From Thalassotalea mangrovi (GTDB lineage: Bacteria > Pseudomonadota > Gammaproteobacteria > Enterobacterales > Alteromonadaceae): a stretch of DNA of 64,000 bases. Shown here piece after piece: positions 40,874-50,040 of this stretch. The position numbers and the translations under genes were made by a program. The stretch is from contig NZ_SWDB01000009.1 in assembly GCF_005116735.1 (NCBI RefSeq), positions 62,001-126,000 of the forward strand. The letters run 5' to 3'. Below the pieces are notes generated by a model that was not told where the DNA came from, searched no databases, and saw nothing but the letters and a program-made list of their open reading frames with translations. How positions within the stretch are numbered: position 1 is the stretch's first letter; each line of letters begins with the position of its first letter.

Positions 40874-41737
40874 TTACTCGATATTCTGAATTTGCTCTCT
40901 CATCTGCTCTATCAAAACCTTAAGCTCGACCGCGGCAGCGGTGATGTCGGTGTTGATGGATTTGGAGCCCAGAGTGTTCGCTTCGCGGTTGAATTCCTGC
41001 ATCATGAAATCGAGGCGTCGGCCTTGTGGGCCGCCTTTTTTGAGGATCTTGTTGGTTTCTTTGACGTGGGAATAAAGGCGGTCGATTTCTTCGTCGACAT
41101 CCATTTTCTGTGCCAGCAGTACCAGTTCCTGTTCTACGCGGCCGGAGTCTGGTTCGATGTTGGCGTCGTTAAACTTCTCAACAATGCGATCCCGCTGCCA
41201 TTGGATGATGTCCGGCATTTGCTTTTTCACGGCTTCGGCCTGAGCGGCAATGCCTTCCAGGCGTTCGATGATAAGCGCTACCATATTCTTGCCTTCGCTG
41301 GCGCGAGCGGCTTTGAAATCTTCCAGGGCTTTATCAAAGCCAGCTAATAGCTCAGCCGAGATGGCATCCATATCGGTTTCTTCGGCTTCCATCACCCCTG
41401 GCCATTTCATAATAGAGACAGGGTCTAACTGCTGTACACCGCTCATCTCAGAGATTGTCTTGGCATGCGCTACTAGCTGCTCAGCCATTTTGGTATTCAG
41501 GGTTAGATTGCTTTTTGCTGCCGGATTGGCTGTAAAACGCAAGCTGCATTCGACTTTGCCACGATTTAGCTGCTTACGAAAGCGCTCACGTAAAATCGGT
41601 TCTAGTGAGCGGAACTGTTCTGGCATGCGGAAAAAGGTTTCGAGAAAACGTTGGTTTACCGAGCGGATTTCCCAAACGGCATTGCCCCAGTCGCCCTTAA
41701 TTTCATTACGGGCAAAGGCGGTCATACTATGGATCAT
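40874..41737 (-). CDS. yicC: YicC family endoribonuclease-like protein
   Basis: A 287-residue YicC protein with the conserved start MIHSMTAFAR, the EIRSVNQRFLE segment and the C-terminal GRRLDFMMQEFNREANTLGSKS. YicC proteins take part in small-RNA turnover with PNPase and have been shown to cut RNA. Here the usual divergent pairing with rph is broken by an inserted three-gene operon, and the gene's 3' end is the right-hand boundary of the phosphorothioation island. Confidence 0.93.
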   Translation of the reverse strand: MIHSMTAFARNEIKGDWGNAVWEIRSVNQRFLETFFRMPEQFRSLEPILRERFRKQLNRGKVECSLRFTANPAAKSNLTLNTKMAEQLVAHAKTISEMSGVQQLDPVSIMKWPGVMEAEETDMDAISAELLAGFDKALEDFKAARASEGKNMVALIIERLEGIAAQAEAVKKQMPDIIQWQRDRIVEKFNDANIEPDSGRVEQELVLLAQKMDVDEEIDRLYSHVKETNKILKKGGPQGRRLDFMMQEFNREANTLGSKSINTDITAAAVELKVLIEQMREQIQNIE

Positions 41738-41970
41738 GAAATGTCCTTAAAACTTAATTGTCATTGAGGACAATCGGCACTGTTTATTGATGTGGTGCCA
41801 ATTGCTGAGCAAAGTATGCAACAGGAAGGACGAAGATGAAAGTATAAAGGTGGAAGAGGAAAGCTGTAAGTGGAAGGTTATGGTTATGGATGACCTATCT
41901 GACGAAAATGCATGAAGCTGAGTTTTGGTGGAAGTTAATGAAAACATAAACCTCCACCAAACTACTTATC

Positions 41971-42049
41971 GCTTACAGCTTAAAGCTTAAAGCTTAGGGC
42001 TAAGCAAAAATTAAGTAGAAATACGCAAATGTTCACTTAATTTTTGCTT
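41971..42049. repeat. AAGCTT-rich repeat and 15-bp hairpin in the yicC upstream gap
   Basis: The 347-bp gap between yicC and the GMC gene holds no gene. It contains a GCTTACAGCTTAAAGCTTAA-type repeat (41971-41999), akin to those after pyrE and nfuA, and perfect 15-bp arms (AAGCAAAAATTAAGT, 42002-42016, with its complement at 42035-42049) that may end the GMC operon. No T-run follows. Confidence 0.6.
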
Positions 42050-42084
42050 GAAAAATAATTAAGTAAATTTTCATTCCACAACAC

Positions 42085-43803
42085 TTAACTCTTAGTACTC
42101 AACTCTTCTTTTATATGCTTTGCTACACGAAATGCATTGGCGTAAATGGTGTAAGTGTAAGGCACGCTGCCGCCGGTTGGCATGAATGAGCCGTCGGTGA
42201 CGTAGAGGTTTTTCACTTCATGGGCACGACAGTTTTTATCTAACACCGAGGTGTTTGGATCGTTGCCAAAGCGGCAACCGCCGGCCTGTAAATTTGGTGG
42301 TGGATAGCTACTCACCGATGAACTTACGTTGGTGGCCCCCATGGCTTTTAATACGTTTTCGGCTTTTGCTGCCAGGTATTCGCCAACTTTGAGATCGTGT
42401 TGATGGGCACCGATGCGAACTTTAGCTACCGGGTCACCCCATTTGTCGGTCACCTCGTTATCGAGTTCGACGAAACAATCATCGGTCGGCAACCAGTCGT
42501 TGAAGACTTCAAAGCGCAATGTCTGGCCGTAGTTAAAAGCATTTAATAATCGCTCTTTTAAGGCATCGCCCCAAACCAGGTTGTCATCGTCATCCCACTG
42601 TTCACCGCTGGCTTTGGCAATGGCATTTTGATGGAACAGAAAATCTATGGTGCCGCCTTTGGACCGGTCTCCAAAACTCTTGTCGTCGATTTCGTAAAAA
42701 TCCTGTACCGCGCGGTTAATAAACGGACCACGAACCCGCAATAACTGCTCTTGCTCTTTGCTAACCTCATCAAACATAAAATCACCACGGCCAGTACCGC
42801 CAGCAGAGAAGATGATGTTTTTCCCTACCTGACCATGGTTATTGGCAAGGCCATTAGGGAAGGCTTCAGATTTCGAGGCCAATAACAAACGTGAGGTTTC
42901 AATCGCCTGACAGGCGACGATGTATTTACGGGCATTGATGGTTTTCTTGCGACCGTTGCGATCGTAATAATGCACGCCGGTTACGGTTGGCTCATTGCCT
43001 GAATCCATTTCAGATTTCTGGCCTTCAGAATCCAACTTGAACACTTTGGCGTTTGGAATGATTTTACAATTGCCAGTAGCAACCGCATGATTCAGCAAGG
43101 CAGCGCGGCCTGAGCCTTTCGCACCGGATGAACAACCATAGCTGGAACAAAAGCCGGAGTATTCACAGCTTCGGCGGCCCATGGAAGGTTTTGATAATAC
43201 CGCCCTGGGTACCGGGATCGGATGATAACCAATTTCAGTGGCCGCTTTATCAATCCAGGCGGAAATTGGGTGTTCTGCGGTTGGAGGAAATGGGTAATCG
43301 GATTTATGGGGCTCTAAATGCGGGTGCTCCACCACTTTGCCAGATACGCCAACTTCCCGGTCAACCTGATCATAAAAGGGTTCCAACTCTTTATAGCTGA
43401 TTGGCCAGTCTTCTACGTTAGCGCCTTTAATCGCACCAAATTCAGATTTCAGGCGAAAATCTACTGGCTTTAAGCGATGAAAATAGCCACTCATTAAGTT
43501 TGATGAACCACCAACCATAGAGCCATTCCAAAAGTCCCAACCGGATTCGGCAGTGGATTCACCCTGCCAATAGCTTTCGCCGGCGTCGTTCTCATATTCT
43601 TCTTCGATTACTTGGGGTTCATCTGCAAGTTTTGGCGAATAGGTGGTGCGACGACAACAGGCGAGCTCGTCTTTGTAGAAATCTTTCTCGTCAAGCCAGG
43701 GGCCTTTTTCCAGCACCACGACTTTGTATCCAGCTTTGGCCAATACATAGGCCACCGGTGAAGCGCCCGCTCCGGAGCCGACTATGCATGCATCATATTT
43801 CAT
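42085..43803 (-). CDS. GMC-family FAD oxidoreductase
   Basis: A 572-residue protein. It has the N-terminal FAD motif VGSGAGASPVAYVLAKAGYKVVVLEKG, a central GSMVGGSSNLMSGYFHR and the C-terminal GMC signature NLYVTDGSFMPTGGSVPYTYTIYANAFRVA. It resembles the large subunit of gluconate/sorbitol-type dehydrogenases. The next gene upstream is the small subunit (gluconate 2-dehydrogenase subunit 3 family), sharing one base (TAATG-type overlap), so the two form a complex probably exported together through the small subunit's Tat signal. The donor substrate is unknown. No cytochrome c subunit is adjacent. Confidence 0.88.
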   Translation of the reverse strand: MKYDACIVGSGAGASPVAYVLAKAGYKVVVLEKGPWLDEKDFYKDELACCRRTTYSPKLADEPQVIEEEYENDAGESYWQGESTAESGWDFWNGSMVGGSSNLMSGYFHRLKPVDFRLKSEFGAIKGANVEDWPISYKELEPFYDQVDREVGVSGKVVEHPHLEPHKSDYPFPPTAEHPISAWIDKAATEIGYHPIPVPRAVLSKPSMGRRSCEYSGFCSSYGCSSGAKGSGRAALLNHAVATGNCKIIPNAKVFKLDSEGQKSEMDSGNEPTVTGVHYYDRNGRKKTINARKYIVACQAIETSRLLLASKSEAFPNGLANNHGQVGKNIIFSAGGTGRGDFMFDEVSKEQEQLLRVRGPFINRAVQDFYEIDDKSFGDRSKGGTIDFLFHQNAIAKASGEQWDDDDNLVWGDALKERLLNAFNYGQTLRFEVFNDWLPTDDCFVELDNEVTDKWGDPVAKVRIGAHQHDLKVGEYLAAKAENVLKAMGATNVSSSVSSYPPPNLQAGGCRFGNDPNTSVLDKNCRAHEVKNLYVTDGSFMPTGGSVPYTYTIYANAFRVAKHIKEELSTKS

Positions 43804-44525
43804 TACGCCATTCCTTTTTTCTGCACCGGATTTTTACTTTTTAATTTGCGACCAGTCACTGATGCCGTTTTGTTGTCGTCAGCCACTTCACTTGAATCTT
43901 CAGCTTCAACCACATCAATACGTGCATAAGCCGGAAGTTCGTAATAACGTTTGCCCTTATCTGGCATCGGAAATCCCGCTTGATGGTTAAGCCATTTCCA
44001 GCCCAGACCTTCTGGATTACCGCCATAAACAGCCGGCGCCAGCATGCCTTCAATCAAATAGGTTAACAGGGTGTTGATCCAGTTCTCACCGGCCCGCGAT
44101 TTGGCAATGGTGCGCAGGGATTTTTCTTTATCGTCAAACCCCAAGCCGACAAAATCCTGTTTATGCGTTTGTTGGGTGTAACCATTAAGCCAGCCAACAC
44201 CATTTTCGATAAAGGTCTTTTCTTCCTTATCAATGGGTTGGTGCTCAAGCACATTGACGAAATAATCGAGGATCTTTAGCTCTTTCGCACCCGGGCCTTT
44301 ATCAGAAATTGGCAATAAATGTTCCAGCACGCTGTTCAGGGTCTGCCAGGGTTCTTTTTTTAAATCCGGAGAAGGTTTGCCATCCGCTGCAAAAGCCAGA
44401 GATACTGGCGCAGAAGCGGCGGCCGATGCCAATGCTGCAGATTTTAAGAATTGTCGTCTCGATACACGCGCCTGGATCGCCGGCGGTACCTTGATGTCCG
44501 TATTTAGGAAATGTTGATTTGCCAT
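43803..44525 (-). CDS. Gluconate 2-dehydrogenase subunit 3-like protein, Tat signal
   Basis: A 240-residue protein with a twin-arginine leader (SRRQFLKSAALASAAASAPVSLAFA), then a helical gluconate-2-dehydrogenase subunit 3 domain (LNSVLEHLLPISDKGPGAKEL, and NPEGLGWKWLNHQAGFP). The small subunit carries the FAD subunit through the Tat pathway into the periplasm. It overlaps both neighbours by one base. The C-terminal 40 residues are charged and serine/lysine-rich, unlike the family core. Confidence 0.88.
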   Translation of the reverse strand: MANQHFLNTDIKVPPAIQARVSRRQFLKSAALASAAASAPVSLAFAADGKPSPDLKKEPWQTLNSVLEHLLPISDKGPGAKELKILDYFVNVLEHQPIDKEEKTFIENGVGWLNGYTQQTHKQDFVGLGFDDKEKSLRTIAKSRAGENWINTLLTYLIEGMLAPAVYGGNPEGLGWKWLNHQAGFPMPDKGKRYYELPAYARIDVVEAEDSSEVADDNKTASVTGRKLKSKNPVQKKGMA

Positions 44526-45253
44526 TAATCGATTTCCTGTCCTTGTAGTTGCTCGGTAGATGCGGTGTTATCGTCAGACGCCTTTTGGCTTTGCTCCGGC
44601 TTACTGGCCTGCAAGCTGGTATTGGCCTCGTTATTAGCCGATTGCCAGCGCCCAATAAATGTCATCCATGCCTCTTTCGAGTAACTGCCATCTTCAAGAA
44701 ATTCTGCGGTATCTTTCGATAAAATCACTTTGCCCTGGCCGGTCGATACATACATATGGGGATAACCCAATACCGGCGGCAGGCCTGCCATAAAGTCGGC
44801 ATTTTCATTACTGTCACTGACGTTGACTTTTAACAATACAAAGTTTTCGTGCAGGGCTTTATAGATGTCCGGGTTCTGTTCTAAAAACGCATCGAGCTTA
44901 TGACACCAGGTACACCAGTTACCGCCTATCTCAATCAGCACATTACGATTGGTGAAGCCGGCAAGGGAAATGGCGGCAACCGCATCGACAAACGGGTCAC
45001 GTTTATCGTCATAGATTTTCGAATACAGGGGCAGGCTTTCGGCAATTTCCGCGGTTTGTGGATCCTTTGGCGTTACCGTGGTCACCGAACCACCGCTTTT
45101 TCTCTCCTGGTCAACGGCATCACTGGCAAGTTGAGCCTCTGCCTGGTTATTGGCGGGCACGGTTGCAGCGACACAGACATTGACCATGGTACTGGCAACA
45201 AACATGATGCTGGCAGCTATTAGATGCCGCCCCGGCAAGGTTTTAACAATCAT
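44525..45253 (-). CDS. Exported thioredoxin-fold protein
   Basis: A 242-residue protein. It has an N-terminal signal (about residues 1-29), a linker, then a thioredoxin-like domain with GGNWCTWCHKLDAFL (CxxC, followed by H-K as in DUF255/Thioredoxin_7 proteins), LLKVNVSD and the cis-proline region GYPHMYVS. The C-terminal 35 residues are glutamine/serine-rich and probably disordered. It heads the operon with the dehydrogenase pair, and may keep disulfides or haem-type partners in order in the periplasm. Its exact role is unknown. Confidence 0.82.
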   Translation of the reverse strand: MIVKTLPGRHLIAASIMFVASTMVNVCVAATVPANNQAEAQLASDAVDQERKSGGSVTTVTPKDPQTAEIAESLPLYSKIYDDKRDPFVDAVAAISLAGFTNRNVLIEIGGNWCTWCHKLDAFLEQNPDIYKALHENFVLLKVNVSDSNENADFMAGLPPVLGYPHMYVSTGQGKVILSKDTAEFLEDGSYSKEAWMTFIGRWQSANNEANTSLQASKPEQSQKASDDNTASTEQLQGQEID

Positions 45254-45472
45254 AACTTGGCAGACTTTCTCGATTATAAATAGATAACCCGATGTGTTTG
45301 ACTAACTGATTAAATTATATGGGGTTATCTACAAGACCACAGATATAGTTACTATATTTCATAATCACCGCCCGCACCACCTGCTGCTCGATCTCCACGA
45401 CCGTGGTGCTTACAAGCCATTAACATGGTCTAACAGAATGAATTTACAACCAATTGAAGATTGACCAGCCCT

Positions 45473-45500
45473 GTTAACTTGGCCCGCAAACAACTATAAT
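45473..45500 (+). promoter_or_regulatory. Possible rph promoter
   Basis: A TATAAT at 45495-45500 sits 42 bp before the rph ATG, with a weak GTTAAC as the -35 element 16 bp upstream. The rest of the 288-bp gap shows no gene; a small GC-rich inverted repeat (CACGACCGTGGTG) lies at about 45397-45410. Confidence 0.4.
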
Positions 45501-45541
45501 GCGTAGCTAAATTTTCCCCTTAACCCAATTAGGAAATCATT

Positions 45542-46255
45542 ATGCGCCCTAGTGGAAGAACTGCCGGCCAGATCCGGCCTGTGACCATCACCCGTCAATT
45601 TACCTGTCATGCGGAAGGCTCAGTGTTAATTGAATTTGGTGATACCAAAGTGATTTGTACTGCCACGGTAGAAGAGGGCGTACCGCGTTTCTTAAAAGGT
45701 CAGGGTAAAGGCTGGGTTACCGCCGAATACGGCATGTTGCCACGTTCAACCCATTCAAGAATGCGTCGTGAAGCGGCTAGCGGCAAACAAAGCGGTCGCA
45801 CCCTGGAAATCTCACGCTTAATCGCCCGGGCATTGCGCGCAGCGGTTGATTTAAACGCGCTGGGTGAGAACACCATCACTGTTGATTGTGATGTGATTCA
45901 GGCTGACGGGGGTACTCGTACTGCGTCGATTACCGGTGCCTGTGTGGCCTTAGTCGATGCACTGAACCATCTGCGCAGCAAAGGCATTATCAAAACCAAT
46001 CCCCTTAAGCATATGATTGCCGCCGTGTCTGTTGGTATTTACCAGGGGACTGCGGTTGCCGATCTCGATTACCCGGAAGATTCAGAAGCGGAAACCGATA
46101 TGAATGTGGTAATGACGGATACCGGCAAACTGATTGAAGTGCAGGGCACCGCCGAAGAAGAGCCATTTAGCTTTGATGAAATGAACGACATGATGCAACT
46201 GGCCAAAGCCGGCATTATGGAGTTGTTTGAAGCGCAAAAGGCTGCGCTAAGCTAA
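45542..46255 (+). CDS. rph: Ribonuclease PH
   Basis: A 237-residue RNase PH with MRPSGR at the start, the phosphate/RNA-binding stretch [26 protein letters not shown] and the catalytic-site motif [19 protein letters not shown]. The length is normal. It trims tRNA 3' ends phosphorolytically. It is followed by pyrE after 110 bp, the usual gammaproteobacterial pair. Confidence 0.97.
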   Translation: MRPSGRTAGQIRPVTITRQFTCHAEGSVLIEFGDTKVICTATVEEGVPRFLKGQGKGWVTAEYGMLPRSTHSRMRREAASGKQSGRTLEISRLIARALRAAVDLNALGENTITVDCDVIQADGGTRTASITGACVALVDALNHLRSKGIIKTNPLKHMIAAVSVGIYQGTAVADLDYPEDSEAETDMNVVMTDTGKLIEVQGTAEEEPFSFDEMNDMMQLAKAGIMELFEAQKAALS

Positions 46256-46365
46256 TTTTAACTAAGTTAGGTTGGCCTCGAATATCGAGACCTGGCTATA
46301 TGTATTACCGAGCAGGTTCATTCTCGCTGAAACCTGCTCCATTCCCGCAATAACTGGAATAGACA

Positions 46366-47007
46366 ATGAAAGATTATCAACGCGAATTTATCGAATTTGC
46401 CCTGGAAAAAAACGTATTACGCTTTGGCGAGTTCACCCTGAAATCTGGCCGCACCAGCCCTTATTTCTTTAATGCCGGCTTATTTAATACTGGTCGAGAT
46501 CTCGCTCGATTAGGTCGTTTTTATGCCGCCGCCCTGGCTGACAGCGGTATTGATTATGACTTGCTGTTTGGCCCGGCTTACAAAGGTATTCCAATCGCAA
46601 CCACAACGGCAGTGGCCCTAGCGGATCATCACGATTTGGACGTACCTTACTGCTTTAACCGCAAAGAAGCGAAAACCCATGGCGAAGGCGGCAATCTGGT
46701 AGGTAGCGAGCTAAAAGGCAAGGTAATGCTGGTTGATGACGTGATCACCGCCGGTACGGCGATTCGCGAATCGATGGAAATTATTAAGGCCAATGGTGCC
46801 GACCTAAGCGGTGTTTTGATTGCTTTAGATCGCCAGGAAAAAGGCAAGGGCGAGTTAAGCGCGATTCAGGAAGTTGAACGTGACTTTGATACCGCCGTTG
46901 TTGCTATCGTTAGCCTGACGGATGTGATCAGCTACCTGGCGGAAAAGCCGGAAATGCAGCAGCACCTGGAAGGGGTTAAAGCGTATCGAGCGCAGTATGG
47001 GATCTGA
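46366..47007 (+). CDS. pyrE: Orotate phosphoribosyltransferase
   Basis: A 213-residue enzyme of pyrimidine synthesis. It has [16 protein letters not shown], the [10 protein letters not shown] substrate loop, and the PRPP motif [16 protein letters not shown]. It makes OMP from orotate and PRPP. The 110-bp leader after rph may hold an attenuator, as in E. coli: a hairpin (GAGCAGGTTTCATTCTCGCTGAAACCTGCTC in two arms, about 46311-46341) lies there, though without a strong T-run. Confidence 0.97.
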   Translation: MKDYQREFIEFALEKNVLRFGEFTLKSGRTSPYFFNAGLFNTGRDLARLGRFYAAALADSGIDYDLLFGPAYKGIPIATTTAVALADHHDLDVPYCFNRKEAKTHGEGGNLVGSELKGKVMLVDDVITAGTAIRESMEIIKANGADLSGVLIALDRQEKGKGELSAIQEVERDFDTAVVAIVSLTDVISYLAEKPEMQQHLEGVKAYRAQYGI

Positions 47008-47102
47008 CTTTAAGCTGTAAGCTGTAAGCGGTAGTCCTTAAGCTGCAAGCTTTAAGCGGTAAGCTGTAAGATGTGAAAAAAGCTCCTAAGGGAGCTTTTT
47101 TT
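47007..47102 (+). terminator. pyrE terminator preceded by AAGCTGTAAGC repeats
   Basis: Positions 47008-47070 hold several copies of an AAGCTGTAAGC/AAGCGGTAAGC unit. Then 47077-47102 is an intrinsic terminator (AGCTCC-taa-GGGAGCT followed by seven T). The repeats resemble those after nfuA (55240-55270) and before yicC. Confidence 0.85.
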
Positions 47103-47147
47103 GTTTTTACTTAATCCTTACTCGTCATCGCTATGTCAAATCCTAAC

Positions 47148-47322
47148 GTCATACCGGGGTCGCCCGGTATCTAGTCTTGAATGTGAGATTCCGGATCGGA
47201 GTCCGGAATGACGAAAAGGTTTATTGTCGATGCTGACCGCAACGCCAATGTTAAAGAGGTAAGCTGCGCTGGCGGATAAAATGCTCTTGTTGTCGCATTT
47301 TGGGTGATAGACTGACGTCGGT
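47148..47322. repeat. Dispersed intergenic repeats, copy B
   Basis: 47148-47212 repeats the GTCAT/ATGAC-bounded palindromic unit of 5428-5487. 47255-47322 repeats the AGAGGTAAGCTGCGCTGG and ATGCTCT-TGTCGCATTTTGGGTGA blocks of 5233-5342. The order of the two unit types is reversed relative to the left locus. The 420 bp between the pyrE terminator and the MscS gene show no supported gene. Confidence 0.75.
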
Positions 47323-47523
47323 GGCAACGAAGAGCCTTAATCTCTGTGCTACATACCTGTAACGAAACCTTTGCCAGGCGCAATCTACGATTGCATGCCA
47401 GGAGCTGACATGTCAGCGTGCCAGGAATGAAATGTGCTCGTCGCTTCAAGCCAAGGCCGTTCGCCCTCCGAAGCCTGAGTTCGGAAACCTGCGAGCAACG
47501 TTCTGTGTTGCGTTCCCCAGCAG

Positions 47524-48639
47524 TTAAGTTTCATCGCTTTGTGAACTGTCCTTAGGTAAATTAGGAAAACTCGGAAACGATTTAACGTACACATCATGCT
47601 TGGAGTAGGGGATTTCGATGCCCAGCTCGTTAAATCTCTTGTAAATCGCGGTATTGATTTGATCGAGAATACGACCGCGAAACGCAGGCTCTTCAATCCA
47701 GCCCATTAATTCAAAATCGAGACCGGACGCGCCAAAGGTTCGAAGCCTTGCAACAGGTGCTGGAAACATATTCATTTCCGGTTCTTCTTCGGCAATTTTC
47801 AATAACACTTCACGTACCTGATCAACATCGCTGCCATAGGCAACGCTGACCTGGGCGCGAATTCGATAATTAGTACTCGGGCCGCCGGACTCATTGATGA
47901 TTTTGGTATTACCCATTACCGAGTTGGGGATGGTCACCTCGATATTATCGCGGGTTAACAGCCGGGTACTGCGTAAACCGATATTGGTGACTTCACCACG
48001 CTCACCAGTCTCCAGCACCACATAATCACGGATTTTATATGGCGCATCGGCCATAATAAACACCCCGGAAAACAGGTTGGCGAGCGTATCCTTAGCGGCA
48101 AAACCCACGGCGATACCGATGATACCGGCACTGGCCAGCCAGGCGGTCATATCGATACGCCAGGACGATAAAATATAGTAAATGGATACGCCGATAATAA
48201 TCAGCAGTGCCAGGTTTTCAAACAAAGGAAGGGTTTGCGGGTGCAATACCTTAAAATATTTTTCACTCTTCGCTAACTGGCGCAGGGCAACCTGGGTAAA
48301 GCGCAGTGCGAACATGGTCCATAACAACAGCAATAAGGTGTAGTAAACTGGGAAGATGATTTTTTCGATGGCCGGTGGCACACCATAGATATCGGTCGCA
48401 ACAATCAGGCCGAAAATGAAGATACTGTAAAAGACTGGTGTATGCAGGAATTCAACCAGATGATCATCAAGCTGGGCAGGGCTTTTCTCGGTTAACTTGC
48501 GTACCCAGGAAAGTACCCACTTGTCGATGATCCAGGCGCCGATCCAAAAACCGAAAACCACCAGGGCGGCATACAGCATAGGATGGTCGGTAATGATATC
48601 CAGGTATTTTGCCCATTCTATAAGCCATTGTTGCTGCAT
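47524..48639 (-). CDS. MscS-family mechanosensitive channel
   Basis: A 371-residue protein with about five membrane helices and the MscS pore and beta domain: ASAGIIGIAVGFAAKDTLANLFSGVFI, then PYKIRDYVVLETGERGEVTNIGLRSTRLLTRDNIEVTIPNS. The C-terminal alpha-beta domain ends with a hydrophilic tail. It probably releases solutes on osmotic down-shock. It has two more N-terminal helices than E. coli MscS, as in the YbdG/YnaI branch. Confidence 0.92.
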   Translation of the reverse strand: MQQQWLIEWAKYLDIITDHPMLYAALVVFGFWIGAWIIDKWVLSWVRKLTEKSPAQLDDHLVEFLHTPVFYSIFIFGLIVATDIYGVPPAIEKIIFPVYYTLLLLLWTMFALRFTQVALRQLAKSEKYFKVLHPQTLPLFENLALLIIIGVSIYYILSSWRIDMTAWLASAGIIGIAVGFAAKDTLANLFSGVFIMADAPYKIRDYVVLETGERGEVTNIGLRSTRLLTRDNIEVTIPNSVMGNTKIINESGGPSTNYRIRAQVSVAYGSDVDQVREVLLKIAEEEPEMNMFPAPVARLRTFGASGLDFELMGWIEEPAFRGRILDQINTAIYKRFNELGIEIPYSKHDVYVKSFPSFPNLPKDSSQSDET

Positions 48640-48741
48640 CTAAATCTCCTGTACCTGCATTTCCGCCACCTCTCTTAAGTAGCATAAACACATTCAGACA
48701 GATACCGCAAAAATTCTTATCTGAGTTTTATTAATAACGCG

Positions 48742-50034
48742 TTAATTATCGCTAAACAGTTTTTTACCCTGTGCCTTGTTGCGTGCCAGGTTGTTTTGAA
48801 AATCGGTCTTTAAATGACGGAAAAAACCTTTCGCGACATTGAAATCCCGGTCCGGCAACAACCCCTGCGACAAGCGAATGATTTGCTTGTAATAGTAGCT
48901 TACCTGGCCAACAGTATTCATCGTTTTGATCAAAGATACCGGGCTGTTGTTGCCCCAAAAGCCGGTGCCGATTTTTAACTGATGCTCAAAGTCATCAATG
49001 TTATCGATTTTTTGCTGCAATAACTGATGACTGACATCAGGCTGCGAACATAATGGCCGGGCTAAACCAACCACATCGACCTCACCGCTTGCTACGGCGC
49101 GTTCCATCACTTCCCGGGAGCGAAAGCCGCCGGTGATCATTAATGGCACTTTGGCATTGGCTTTAATCGACTCAGCGTATTCAATGAAATAGGCTTCACG
49201 ACGGCGGGTACTTTCCCGAACCTCGGTCGCCTCGACGCCCATCAGTGATAATTGCTCATAAGTACCGCCAGAGATTTCCAGTAAATCAATACCATCTTCC
49301 GCTAACCAGCCAGCAACCTGAACGCAATCTTCCTGGCTAAAGCCACCTTTTTGAAAATCGGCCGAATTGAGTTTAACCGCAACCGGGAAACTGTCGCCAA
49401 CGGCTTTACGCACTGCCTGGACGACACGACGGGCAAAGCGGGCACGATTTTCCAGGCTACCGCCCCATTGGTCCTGGCGCAGGTTGGTCTTGGGTGATAA
49501 AAACTGACTGATTAAATAGCCATGGGCACAGTGAATTTGCACACCGGTGAATCCTGCTTGTTTAGCAAGGCGGGCGGTGTTGGCATAGCGATAAATCGCA
49601 TCTTCAATCTCCAGCTGGGTCATCGCCCGCGGCTTGGAGAAGAACGACAGAATTTTTAACTGCACTTCTGATGGCGCTATTGGCTGGGTATTTACCAGGT
49701 TCTGGCACTGGCGCCCCGGATGGGAAATCTGCATCCAGAAATGGTTACCACCTTTGGTGCCCGCCGCGGCCCAGGCCTTAAACTTAGGTAAATCACGGCT
49801 GTCTTCCAACACTACATTGCCCGCACGTTCTAAGTAACGGCGATCGATCATCACATTGCCGCTAATATGCAAACCGGTACCGCCTTCGGACCAGGTTTCA
49901 TACAAGGTGTTTAATGCCGGCGTTGGACGGTCCCAGGGATCGGCCAGGCCTTCGGTCATTGCACTTTTACCCAGTCGATTAGGTAATTCCGCGCCACAAG
50001 GTAAGGAAAGAGGTTTTGCTAATGGAGAACTCAT
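48742..50034 (-). CDS. Old yellow enzyme-type NADH:flavin oxidoreductase
   Basis: A 430-residue FMN TIM-barrel protein with RLGKSAMTEGLAD near the start, GVQIHCAHGYLISQFLSP (the active-site H-x-x-H region), NRARFARRVV and the phosphate-binding VDVVGLARPLC. It lacks the C-terminal FeS/NAD domain of FadH. It probably reduces activated alkenes. It lies 6 bp after bioH in the same direction and is probably cotranscribed, though not part of biotin synthesis as known. Confidence 0.88.
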   Translation of the reverse strand: MSSPLAKPLSLPCGAELPNRLGKSAMTEGLADPWDRPTPALNTLYETWSEGGTGLHISGNVMIDRRYLERAGNVVLEDSRDLPKFKAWAAAGTKGGNHFWMQISHPGRQCQNLVNTQPIAPSEVQLKILSFFSKPRAMTQLEIEDAIYRYANTARLAKQAGFTGVQIHCAHGYLISQFLSPKTNLRQDQWGGSLENRARFARRVVQAVRKAVGDSFPVAVKLNSADFQKGGFSQEDCVQVAGWLAEDGIDLLEISGGTYEQLSLMGVEATEVRESTRRREAYFIEYAESIKANAKVPLMITGGFRSREVMERAVASGEVDVVGLARPLCSQPDVSHQLLQQKIDNIDDFEHQLKIGTGFWGNNSPVSLIKTMNTVGQVSYYYKQIIRLSQGLLPDRDFNVAKGFFRHLKTDFQNNLARNKAQGKKLFSDN

Positions 50035-50040
50035 AAGGAT

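Noticed and set aside
40850-40900. Direct repeat of the yicC 3' end as an island attachment site
   Set aside because: I searched by eye for a second copy of the last yicC bases near the island's left side and found none, so att sites are not annotated.
46272-46472. A 66-codon frame between rph and pyrE
   Set aside because: It overlaps the pyrE start in another frame and covers the leader hairpin; no ribosome site or known family.
47136-47523. Short leftward frames after pyrE
   Set aside because: They coincide with dispersed repeats, and their products read as repeat-derived sequence.
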